Assembly: GCF_018294505.1 (NCBI RefSeq) | Contig: NC_057807.1 | Location: 171,717,498-171,781,497 of the forward strand | Length of the DNA: 64,000 nt | Origin: Triticum aestivum | Lineage: Eukaryota > Streptophyta > Magnoliopsida > Poales > Poaceae | Direction: 5' to 3' | Shown here: positions 47,201 to 58,298 of the stretch, one piece after another | Layout: each line of letters starts with the position of its first letter | How positions within the stretch are numbered: the first letter of the stretch is position 1 | Notes under the pieces: model-generated | Database searches by the model: none | Told to the model about the DNA's origin: nothing | The model's input: the letters and a program-made list of their open reading frames with translations, nothing else | Program-made: the position numbers and the translations under genes

Positions 47201-48069
47201 ATTCCTGTGGATGGACTAACCCATTTATTCTCATGAATTGAACATTTATTGTGAGCACTATTTCCTTGTGAATAAAAGCCCTTTCTGTGATGTCGCCTCA
47301 ATGTCCGACTGTGGTATTTCCTTTAAAGCCCTTTATGTGGTGTCGCTAAGACGCCCGACTGTGGCATCATTCCCTTATATTTATTTATTCACCTTTCGAG
47401 GCGTCGCTTCAGACACCCGATCGGTATTTATTTATGTTTTGTTGGGATTTCAGGCGGACTACCGCCGTTTCCCTTTTACTTACCTTGTTATGCTAATTTT
47501 TGAATGTACATTGGTGAATTAATCATGACGCATACATGCATGCATTTGTTATATCTTACGTCCGAACTGTCTTGCGAGTACTTTCAAAGTACTCACTGGC
47601 TTGTTGATTTGGCCAGATGCTGACGAAGGCGATCTCATGGATGAAGAGTTCGATAGCGAGTCTGACGCCTAGAGGAATCCCAGTCAGTCTCGTGCGACCC
47701 TGGATTTGGTCACTGTATTATATCCGCTTCCGCAACCCGAATAAAATTTATCGAGCCTCACCTCGACGCTCGATGAGATGCCAGTTTGAGAGTCGTGTTA
47801 TCACACTCCCCACTGTGTTATTCCACCATCACTTTATCCTCGAGTCAGTAGTATGCCACCACACCATTGTGTTATATCCGCCATTATGTATAATTATTGG
47901 CGCGCTTGTAATAATTTGTTGAGCAGCCCTAGCTCAACCCTGTAATATATCCTATGCTACTGGCTTATTGTATCAAGAATTTGTCTACCAGTGAGGAGGA
48001 TTTCTCTCATACTGGACTCAAAAGATTGGTTTCTCAATAAATATTTTTATTGGAAAACCGGTCGTGACA
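44247..48069 (+). repeat. Element H 3' LTR
   Basis: 3823 bp, same ends as the 5' LTR. TATA box at 45526-45535. Only two units of the tandem array are present. Followed by gatgt (48070-48074), the right target duplication with one transition. Confidence 0.93.
46337..47672 (+). other. Candidate split acidic reading frame inside H 3' LTR
   Basis: Segment X 46337-46399 and segment Y 47617-47672, with the same GC-type donor (CAG|GCAAGC) and the same acceptor as in the 5' LTR. The intron is 1217 bp because the tandem array is short. The coding segments differ from the other LTR only by TTT/TTC and TCC/TCT, both silent. Confidence 0.5.
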
Positions 48070-49122
48070 GATGTGGTTCCTCGATGCTGCCCTCAAAGGG
48101 CAACATGGAAACCACACAAAAATCATCGAGTGACATCTCCTTAAACTCATCATATAAATAAAAATCTACCGAAGGTGGTGATCTCCTAGCATGGAAATGG
48201 AAGTTTTGCATGAAAATATTTGTGAGTAGGAGATACTGTTCTCACTGGTCGTGGATCAAGGTTGTACTTGGGATTTTTATTCTCTTCATTCTGCTTTTCC
48301 TTCGAACTTCGGCTCGGGGAGCCGCTCAACAATCTCTTCAACATTTTCTTCCTCTGAAATTTTTAGTGACTCAAAATAAAAGTGAACCAAACTCACAAGA
48401 TTGATAGCAACTACTCCCACAAGTTCCTAGAGGCTATATCATGTATTAAAACTACTTTGGACCATATAAATTTGACATGCAAGCTCAAGAACAGGGCCTC
48501 GTCAGCAGAAATTTTTTGTAATAAATAAAGAATAGAACAAAACCTAATTGGACCATTGGAGGAGTCACATACCGAAGAACAATCCCCCAATGTCGTTTTG
48601 CGAATGGAGCTTTGAGCAAGGAGATCAAAAATGGCAGCAAAACAAGCAAGAACACGGGTTTGAGCTGCGGGATGATTTTTCCTGGAGGAAGACGAAGTGT
48701 GTGGGTACTGGAATAAGTGGAGGGGCCACATGGGGCCCACGAGGCAGGGGGCATGTCCAGGGGGTAGGGTACGCCCGCCACCCTCGTGACCAAATGGTGG
48801 GTACCCCTAGTGTGTTCAAAGTGCCAGAAATTCACAAATATTCTACAAAAAATCATACTCAATTTTCAGGGCATTTGGAGAACTTTTATTTTCGGGGTAT
48901 TTTTTTTATTGCATGGATAATTTAGAAAACAGACAGAAAATACTATTTTTTCTTTATTTAAACTAAATAAAAGAAAGTATTTAGAGGGTACAAAAGGTTG
49001 TGCTTTCTAATTTCATCCATCTCATGCTCATCAAAAGGAATCCACTAACAAGGTTGATCAAGTCTTGTTAACAAACTTCTTCCTAATAACGTGAAACCGG
49101 AGAATTATCGAATAACACTAGG
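48070..49122 (-). other. Element F internal non-coding region (between H and protease)
   Basis: No convincing gene. At about 48715-48800 it contains the G-rich cassette ggggcccacgaggcaggggg followed by cccagg-type repeats and ccctcgtgacc. This cassette otherwise occurs inside the LTRs of A, B, F and J. An LTR-derived piece may therefore be built into the internal region of F. Confidence 0.6.
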
Positions 49123-50455
49123 TTACCTCAACGGGAATATGCATGTCCCCAACAATAAGAATATCATATTTCTTTTTGACAATAGGAAGAGGGAATTCAA
49201 AACCTCTCGTAGTAATATTTGAAAATTTTCTAATAGCATTGGTACTATGAACTTGAGGTCGTTTCTTCGAGAAATGTACCGTATGCTCATAACCATTAAC
49301 ATGAAAACTGACATTGCCTTTAATGCAATCAATAACAGCCCCTGCATGTACAAAAAGGCTCTACCAAGGATGATCGATATACTATCGTCCTCAGGCATAT
49401 CAAGAATAACAAAGTCCGTTAAAATAGTAACATTTGCCACCACAACAGGCACATCCTCACAAATACCAAAGGGTATAGCAGTTGATTTATTGGCCATTTA
49501 CAAAGAGATTTTAGTAGGTGTCAACTTATTCAAATCAAGTCTACGATATAAAGAGAAAGTCATAAGACAAACAACAGCTCCAAGATCACATAAAGCAGTC
49601 TTAACATAGTTTCTTTTAATGGAGCATGGTATAGTTGGTACTCCTGGATCTCCTAGTTTCTTTGGTATTCCACCATTAAAAGTATAATTAGCAAGCATGG
49701 TGGATTCAACTTCTGGTACCTTTCTTTTATTAGTAACAATATCTTTCATATACTTAGCAAAAGGACTTATTTTAAGCATATCAGTCAAACACATATGCAA
49801 AAATATAGGTCTAATCATTTCAACAAAGTGCTCAAAATCCTCATCATCCTTTTTCTTGGATGGCTTAGGAGGAAAAGGCATGGGTTTCTGAACCCATGGT
49901 TCTCTTTCTTTACCGTGCTTCCTAGCAACGAAGTCTCTCTTATCTTAACGTCGATTCTTTGATTGTGGGTTATCAAGATCAACAACAGGTTCAATCTATA
50001 CATCATTATTATTACTAGGTTGAGCATAAACACTAGCATCATTATTAACATTATCACTAGGTTCATGCTCATCACCAGATTGTGTTTCAGCATCAAAAAT
50101 AGAAATATCATTGGGATTCTCAGGTGTGTCTATAACAGGGATTCTCATATGCAAACTCCTATCAATTTTAATTTTCTTAGTAGGACTATGTTTATCAGTA
50201 TTAATTCTCTGAGAATCTTGCTCAACTCTCTTAGGATGACCCTCAGGATACAAAGGTTCCTGAGTCATTTTACCACCTCTAGTCATACTGTAACAAAATT
50301 ATCATTGTTCTTATTATTTAACTCATTGAGAAAATCATCTTGTGCCTTAAGCACTTGTTCTACTTGAGACGTAACCATGGAAGCATGTTTACTAATAAGC
50401 TTAAGATCACTTTTAAATCTAGACATATAATCACTCCGGTGTTCAACCATATAAG
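49123..50455 (-). pseudogene. Element F gag C-terminus and protease (frameshifted)
   Basis: Continues gag from across J. Visible blocks: a Lys/Glu-rich gag tail (50450-50000), then HFVEMIRPIFLHMCLTDM, then a protease-like region. In the protease region the Athila signature CDLGA appears (CDLGAVVCLM, near 49590), followed by FVILDMPEDDSISIILGRAF near 49380. At least three frameshifts break it. Typical Athila elements continue into reverse transcriptase; here the sequence becomes non-coding after 49123, so F looks like a gag-protease-only element. Confidence 0.8.
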
Positions 50456-50460
50456 CATTG

Positions 50461-52023
50461 TGCTACCTCTTGAGCACTGCGTTGGATTTCCCCGAAGAGG
50501 AGAGGATGATGCAGTAAAGTAGCATAAGTATTTCCCTCAGTTTTTGAGAACCAAGGTATCAATCCAGTAGGAGACCACGCACAAGTCCCTCGTACCTACA
50601 CAAAACGATAGCAACTCGCAACCAACGCTTAGGGGTTGTCAATCCCTTCATGGTAACTTACGAGAGTGAGATCTGATAGAGATAATATTTTTGATAGATA
50701 GATGCAAAGTAAAAAGTAAAGGCAAAGTAAAAACAAAGCAAGTAAATAAAGTGATATAGATTGATATGATGAGAATAGACTAGGGGGCCATAGGTTTCAC
50801 TAGTGGCTTCTCTCAAGAGCATAAGTATTCTATGGTGGGTGAACAAATTACTGTTGAGCAATTGACAGAATTGAGCATAGTTATGAGTATATCTAGGCAA
50901 TGATCATGTATATACGCATCACGTCCAAAACAAGTGATCGAAATGATTCTGCATCTACTACTATTAGTCCACTCATCGACCGCTATCCAGCATGCATCTA
51001 GAGTATTAAGTAAAAACAGAGTAACGCCGTAAGCAATATGACATGATGTAGAGGGATAAATTCATGCAATATGATAAAAAACCCATCTTGTTATCCTCGA
51101 TGGCAACAATACAATACGTTCCTTGCAACTCTTTCTGTCACTGAGTAAGGACACCGCAAGATTGAACCCAAAGCTAAGCACTTCTCCCATTGCAAGAACT
51201 ACCAATCTAGTTAGCCAAACCAAAAAGGATAATTTTCGAAGAGACTTGCAAAGATAACTCAATCATACGTAAAAGAATTCAGAGAAGAATCAAATATTTT
51301 CCATAGATAATACTGGATCATAAACCCGCAATTCATTGTTCTCAACAAACACACCGCAAAAAGAAGATTACATCGAATAGATCTCCACGAGAGAGGGGGA
51401 GAACATTATATTGAGACCAAAAAGAGAGAAGAAGCCATCTAGCTACTAGCTATGGACCCGAAGGTCTGAAGTAAAGTACTCACACTTCATCGGAGGCGCT
51501 ATGGTGATGATGTAGAAGCCCTCCGTGGTGGATGCCCCCTCCGGCGGAGCTCCGGAACAGGCCCCAAGATGGGACCTCGTGGATACAAAAGGTTGCGGTG
51601 GTGGAATTAGGTTTTTGGCTCCTGTTCTGATTGTTGGGGATACATAGGTATATATAGGAGGAAGGAGTACGTCGGTGGAGCTCCGAGGGGCCCACGAGGT
51701 AGGGGGCACGCCCAGGGGAGGGGGCGCCCTCCACCCTCGTGACCTCCTCGGCCACTGCTTGGAGTAGGGTTCAAGTCTCCTGGGTCACGTTCGGTTGGAA
51801 AATAACGATCCCGAAGGTTTCATTCCGTTTGGACTCCGTTTGATATTATGTTTCTTCGAAATACTGAAAAAGGCAAAAAACAACAATTCTGGGCTGGGCC
51901 TCCGGTTAATAGGTTAGTCCCAAAAGTAATATAAAAGTGGAAAATAAAGCCCAATATAGTCCAAAACAGTAGATAAAGTAGCATGGAGCAATCAAAAATT
52001 ATAGATACGTTGGAGACGTATCA
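50461..52023 (-). repeat. Element J 3' LTR
   Basis: 1563 bp. On the minus strand it begins TGATACGTCTCC at 52023 and ends AGGTAGCA at 50461. TATATATA at 51649-51656. It retains about 473 bp that the 5' LTR has lost. Confidence 0.92.
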
Positions 52024-54955
52024 GGCATCCCCAAGCTTAATTCCTGCTCGTCCTCGAGTAGGTAAATGATAAAATAGAATTTTGATGCGGAGTGATACTT
52101 TGGCATAATTTCAATGTAAATCTTCTTAATTGTGATATGAATATTCATATCCGAAAGATTCAAGACAAAACTTCATATTGACACAAAAATAATAATACTT
52201 CAAGCATACTAATCATAGCAATCATGTCTTCTCAAAATAACATGGCAAAAGAAAGTTCATCCCTACAAAATCATATAGTTAGGCTATGCTTCATTTTCGT
52301 CACACAAAGATATTCCCAACTTCTATACCCCCGATGACAAGCCAAGAAATTGTTTCATACTTAAATAATCTCAAACTTTTTCAACCTTCACGCAATACAT
52401 GAGCGTGAGCCATGGATATAGCACTATGGGTGGAATAGAATATGATGATGGGGATTGTGTGGAGAAGACAAAAAAGGAGAAAGTCTCACATTGACGAGGC
52501 TAATTAATGGACTATGGAGATGCCCATCAATTGATGTCAACATGAGGAGTAGGGATTGCCATGCAACGGATGCACTAGAGCTATGAATGCTCAACAAAAG
52601 AAAACTAGTGGGCGTGCATCCAACTTGCTTGCTCACGAAGACCTAGGGCATTTTAGGAAGCCCATCGTAGGAATATACAAGCCACGCTCTATAATGAAAA
52701 ATTCCCACTAGTATAAAAAGGACAACTTATGAGACTCACTACATGAGGAACATGGTGCTACTTTGAAGCAAAATATATGAGACTCACTACATGAAGAACA
52801 AGGTGCTACTTTGAAGCACAAGTGTGGAAAAAGAGATAGTAGCATTGCCTTTTTTTGCGCCTTTCTTTTTTTCTTTTTGTCCTTTCTCTTTTTTTGGGCA
52901 ATGCTCTAATAATGATGATCATCACACTTCAATTGATTACAACAGAAGGATTACAACTTGAAACTTAGAAAAAGATATGACTCTATATGAATGCCTCTGG
53001 CGGTGTACCGGGATGGTGCAATGAATCAAGAGTGACATGTATGGAAAATAATGCATGGTGGCTTTGCCACAAATACGATGTCAACTACAAGATCATACAA
53101 TGGCAATATGACAAAATTAATGTATGTCATGATGATGATGGTGGAAGTTGCATGGCAATATATCTCGGAATGGCTATGGAAATGCCATGATAGGTAGGTA
53201 TGGTGGCTTTTTTGTGGAAGATATAAGGAGGTTTATGTGTGATAGAGCGTATCGTATCACGGGGTTTGGATGCACCGGCGAAGTTTTCGCCAACTCTCAA
53301 GGTGAGAAAGGGCAATGCACGGTACCGAAGAGGCTAGCAAAGGTGGAAAGGTGAGAGTGTGTATAATCCATGGACTCAACATTAGTCAAAAGAACTCATA
53401 TACTTATTGCAAAAATTTAGAAGTCATCAAAAATTCTAGTACTACGCGCATGATCCTAGGGGGATAGATTGGTAGGAAAAGACCATCGCTCGTCCCCGAC
53501 CGCCACTCATAAGGATGCACAAGCCAGGTACACTTCATGTTTCAAATTTGTTACACAACTTTAACCATACATGCATGCTACGGGACTTGCAAACTTCAAC
53601 ACAAGTATTTCTCAAATTCATAATCACCCAACTAGCACGACTTTGATATTATCACCTCCATATCTCAAAACAATTATCAAGCATCAAACTTTTCTTAGTA
53701 CTCAATTCACTCAAAAGTAAGTTTCACATATCTTGAACACCAAGTATATTAACATTAAGCAAATTACCATGCTATTAAAGACTCTCAAAATAATCTAAGT
53801 GAAGCATGAGAGATCAAATAGTTTCTTTAAAACAAATCCACCATCGTGCTCTAAAAGATCTAAGTGAAGTACTAGAGCAAAAATTATCATGCTCAAAAGA
53901 TATAAGTGAAGCACTATGAGTAAAACTATCAAGCTCAAAAGATATAAGTGAAGCACATAGAGTATTCTAACAAATTCCAATTCATGTATGGCTCTCTCAA
54001 AATATGTGTACAGCAAGGATGGTTGTGGTAGACTAACAAGCAAAGACACAAATAATACAAGACACTCCAAGCAAAACACATATCATGTTGGTGAATAAAA
54101 ATATAGCTCCAAGTAAATTACCGATGGAAGTGGACGAAAGAGGGGATGCCTTCTGGGGCATCCCCAAGCTTTGACTTTTTGGTGTCCTTGGATTATCTTG
54201 GGGGTTCCATGGGCATCCCCAAGCTTAGGCTCTTGCCACTCCTTGTTCCATAATCCATCAAAAGAATTCACCCAAAACATGAAAACTTCACAACACAAAG
54301 CTCAACAGAAATCTTGTGAGCTCTGTTAGAGAAAGAAAACAAAAGACTACTTCAAGGTACTATAATGAACTCATTATTTATTTATATTGGTGTTAAACCT
54401 ACTGTATTCCAACTTCTCTATGGTTTATAAACTATTTTACTAGCCATAGATTCATCAAAATAAGCAAACAACACACGAAAAACAGAATCTGTCAAAAACA
54501 GAACAGTCTGTAGCAATCTGTAACTAACGCAAACTTCTGGAACTCTAAAACTTCTACCAAAATAGGAAGTCCTGGACAATTTTCTTATTAATCAGCAGCA
54601 TAAGGAATCAACGCAAAATCACGTTCCTGTGATTTATCATAACTAAATTCGTGCGCGGGAAGTTTCTGTTTTTCAGCAGAATCAAATCAACTATCATTGT
54701 AGGTTATCCTATAGGTCCTACTTGGCACAAACACTAATTAAAACATTAAACCACATCCAAACAGAAGGTGGATGGATTATTTATTCCTAAACATAAGCAA
54801 AAACAAAAAATACAAAATAAAATCTGGTTGCCTCCCAACAAGCACTATTGTTTAACGCCCCTAGCTAGGCATAAAAGCAAGGATATAGATCTAAGTATTG
54901 CCATCTTTGGTAGGCAATCCATCAGTGGCTCTCATGATAGATTCATATGGTAATT
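52024..54955 (-). other. Element J 3' non-coding internal region
   Basis: The polypurine tract AAGCTTGGGGATGCC (minus strand) abuts the LTR at 52024. A pyrimidine-rich tract lies at 52848-52895. Two internal copies of the polypurine-like sequence occur near 54158-54172 and 54211-54226. No ORF of note. Homologous to A 1094-2235 plus 15403-17169, which gives the uninterrupted reference for the K insertion site. Confidence 0.75.
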
Positions 54956-56964
54956 TTATTTTTTTCTAGAGAAGTGTTCCATACCCTTCTTTAAGGGAAA
55001 TTGGAATCTAATATTCCCTTCCTTCATATCAATAATTGCACCAATCGTTCTAAGGAAAGGTCTACCAAGAATAATAGGACATGAAGGATTGCAATCTATA
55101 TCAAGAATGATAAAATCTACGGGCACATAATTCCTATTTGCAACAATAAGAACATCATTAATTCTTCCCATAGGTTTTTTAATAGTGGAATCCGTAAGAT
55201 GCAAGTTTAGAGAGCAATCGTCAAAATCACGGAAATCTAGCAAATCACATAAAGTTTTGGGGATAGTAGAGACACTAGCACCCAAATCACACAAAGCATG
55301 AAACTCAAAATCTTTAATTTTAATTTTAATAGTAGGTTCCCACTCATCATAGAGTTTTCTAGGGATAGAAACTTTCAACTCAAGTTTTTCTTCATAAGAT
55401 TGCATCAAGGCATCAACAATGTGTTCGGTAAAGGCCTTATTTTGACTATAAGCATGAGGAGATTCTAGCACGGATTGCAACAAGGAAATACAACCAATCA
55501 AAGAGCAATTTTCATAATTAAATTCCTTGAGATCCAAAATAGTGGGTTTAGCAACATCACGATTTTTATTTATTTCAATCTCACTTTCATCAATTTCATC
55601 ATCAAGATCTAGAAACTCCGAATTCTTAGAACGCCTTCTAGGTAAAGGAAGATAATCTTCAGATTCATCAAGATTCATATTGCAAAACAAAGATTTAATG
55701 GGGGACACATCAATAACTTTTAGATCTTCATGTTGATTTTCATAGGGATTGGAAGAACACGCTTTAATAAAGGCATCTTTGGAAGCACGCATCCTAGCGG
55801 TACTTTCCTTGCACTCATCAATGGAAATTCTCATGGCTTTGAGAGAATCATTGATATCATGCTGAGGAGGAATAGATCTAAGCTTTAAAGAATCAATTTC
55901 AAGAGAAATTCGATCAACGTTCCTAGCCAAATCATCAACTTTAAGCAATTTCTCTTCAAGCAAAGCATTAAAATTCTTTTGTGAATTCATTAACTTTTTA
56001 AGAGTACTCTCAAATTCAGAGGGCATCTTATTAAAATTTCCATAAGAGTTATTGTAGGAATTTCCATAATTATTAGAAGGATTACTAGGATAAGACCTAG
56101 GATTAAAATTCCCTCTATAAGCGTTGTTTCCAAAACTATTCCTACCAACAAAATTCACATCCATAGATTCATTATTATTCTCAAGCAAAGTAGATAAAGG
56201 AATATCATTGGGATCAAGAGGAGTATTTTTAGGAGAAAACATCTTCATAAGTTCATCCCTCTTTTCACTCAAAACATTGATTTCTTCTATAGCATGCACT
56301 TTTATACTAGAAGATCTTTCGGTGTGCCATTGAAATAATTAGCCATAATATTATCAAGAAATTTGGTACCATCCCCTAACGTAATTTCCATAAAAGTGCC
56401 TCCTGCGGCCGAATCTAAAAGATTTCTAGAAGCAAAATTCAATCCGGCATAAAAAATTTGTATGATCATCCATAAATTCAAACCATGAGTAGGGCAATTG
56501 CGAAGCATTAATTTCATTCTTTCCCAAGATTGGGTAACATGCTCATGATCAAGTTGATTAAAATTCATGATATCGTTCCTAAGAATGATAATCTTAGTGG
56601 GAGGAAAATACTTAGAGATAAAAGCATCTTTGCACTTGTTCCAAGAATCAATACTATTTTTAGGCAAAGATGAAAACCAAACTTTAGCATGATCTCTAAG
56701 TGAAAACGGAAATAACTTTAATTTGACAATATTGTTATCCGTATCTTTCTTCTTTTGCATATCACACAAATCAACAAAATTGTTTAGATGAGTAGCGGCA
56801 TCTTCACTAGGAAGGCCGGCGAATTGATCTTTCATAACAAGATTCAATAAAGCGGTATTGATTTCACAAGACTCATCATTATTAAGAGGAGCAATCGGAG
56901 TACTAAGGAAATCATTATTATTGGTATTCGAGAAATCACACAATTTGGAATTATCTTGTGCCAT
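54956..56964 (-). pseudogene. Element J gag-protease (two frameshifts)
   Basis: Start at ATG 56964-56962 (MAQDNSKL), chosen because the same start is kept in B and upstream codons belong to the leader. The gag capsid domain is complete (VWFSSLPKNSIDSWNKC, AFISKYFPPTK). A one-base loss in a T run near 56323 shifts the frame, in the codon next to the one turned into a stop in B. The second frame carries an Asn-rich segment, a coiled-coil stretch, and the protease with CDLGASVSTI near 55285 and CPIILGRPFL near 55070. A further indel in an A run at about 54960 ends the frame early. Gag would form particles; replication enzymes would have to come from another element. Confidence 0.88.
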
Positions 56965-57203
56965 GGGAACAAGTAATCCAACACACAAGCAAACAAAAAG
57001 GCAAAGGGAAAAAGGCAAACGGGAAAGAGAGGAGGAGATTGGGAAAGAGAGGGCAAATAAAACGGCAAGGGTGAAGTGGGGGAGAGGAAAACGAGAGGCA
57101 AATGGCAAATAATGTAATGCGAGAGATAGGGATTGCGATGGGTACTTGGTATGGTTGACCTGCTTGCGTGAGCCTCCCCGGCAACGGCGCCAGAAATTCT
57201 TCT
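56965..57203 (-). other. Element J leader and primer-binding site
   Basis: Primer site TGGCGCCGTTGCCGGGGA on the minus strand (about 57173-57192), 10 bases after the LTR end. The rest is purine-rich leader. Confidence 0.78.
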
Positions 57204-58293
57204 TGCTACCTCTTGAGCACTGCGTTGGATTTCCCAGAAGAGGAGAGGATGATGCAGTAAAGTAGCGTAAGTATTTCCCTCAGTTTTTGAGAACCAAGGT
57301 ATCAATCCAGTAGGAGACCACGCACAAGTCCCTCGTACGTACACAAAACGATAGCAACTCGCAACCAACGCTTAGTGGTTGTCAATCCCTTCACGGTCAC
57401 TTACGAGAGTGAGATCTGATAGAGATAATATTTTTGGTATTTTTGATAGATAGATGCAAAGTAAAAAGTAAAGGCAAAGTAAAAACAAAGCAAGTAAATA
57501 AAGTGATATAGATTGATATGATGAGAATAGACCCGGGGGCCATAGGTTTCACTAGTGGCTTCTCTCAAGAGCATAAGTATTCTACGGTCGGTGAACAAAT
57601 TACTGTTGAGCAATTGACAGAATTGAGCATAGTTATGAGTATATCTAGGCAATGATCATGTATATAGGCATCACGTCCAAAGCAAGTAGATAAAAACGAT
57701 TCTGCATCTACTACTATTACTCCACTCATCGACCGCTATCCAGCATGCATCTAGAGTATTATGTAAAAACAGAGTAACGCCGTAAGCAATATGACATGAT
57801 GTAGAGGGATAAATTCATGCAATATGATAAAAACCCCATCTTGTTATCCTCGATGGCAACAATACAATACGTGCCTTGCAACTCTTTCTGTCACTGAGTA
57901 AGGACACCGCAAGATTGAACCCAAAGCTAAGCACTTCTCCCATTGCAAGAACTACCAATCTAGCTGGCCAAACCAAAAAGGATAATTCGAAGAGACTTGC
58001 AAAGATAACTCAATCATACATAAAAGAATTCAGAGTAGGGTTCAAGTCTCCTGGGTCACGTTCGGTTGGAAAATCACGATCCCGAAGGTTTCATTCTGTT
58101 TGGACTCCGTTTGATATTCTGTTTCTTCGAAATACTGAAAAAGGAAAAAACAGCAATTCTGGCCTGGGCCTCCAGTTAATAGGTTAGTCCCAAAAGTAAT
58201 ATAAAAGTGGAAAATAAAGCCCAATATAGTTCAAAATAGTAGATAAAGTAGCATGGAGCAATCAAAAATTATAGATACATTGGAGACGTATCA
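57204..58293 (-). repeat. Element J 5' LTR with internal deletion
   Basis: 1090 bp against 1563 bp in the 3' LTR. The missing block corresponds to about 51286-51758 and joins at cagag|tagggttc near 58036, with gag microhomology at the ends. The lost segment includes the position of the TATATATA box (51649-51656), so this LTR has probably lost its promoter. Confidence 0.9.
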
Positions 58294-58298
58294 CATTG

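Larger units (their letters stand above)
34207..48069 (+). mobile_element. Element H: complete Ty3/Gypsy chromovirus (Tekay-like)
   Basis: 13,863 bp. LTRs at 34207-38490 (4284 bp) and 44247-48069 (3823 bp), both starting TGTGACACTCC and ending GGTCGTGACA. The duplications are gacgt and gatgt; one C-to-T change at a CpG explains the mismatch. The primer site resembles the 3' end of initiator tRNA-Met. Contents: an extra ORF, then gag, protease, reverse transcriptase, RNase H, integrase and a C-terminal chromodomain. Very long LTRs plus a chromodomain suit the Tekay/Del clade. A sampled 410-bp stretch shows about 7 LTR differences (1.7%), so insertion is recent, well under one million years at usual grass rates. 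Confidence 0.93.
50461..58293 (-). mobile_element. Element J: complete non-autonomous Athila-like element
   Basis: 7833 bp with perfect duplications cattg (50456-50460 and 58294-58298). 5' LTR on the right, 3' LTR on the left, gag-protease, and 3 kb of non-coding sequence. No reverse transcriptase, RNase H or integrase. Same architecture as A and B, with a more diverged LTR. Roughly 2.7% difference between LTRs in a 220-bp sample. Confidence 0.92.
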
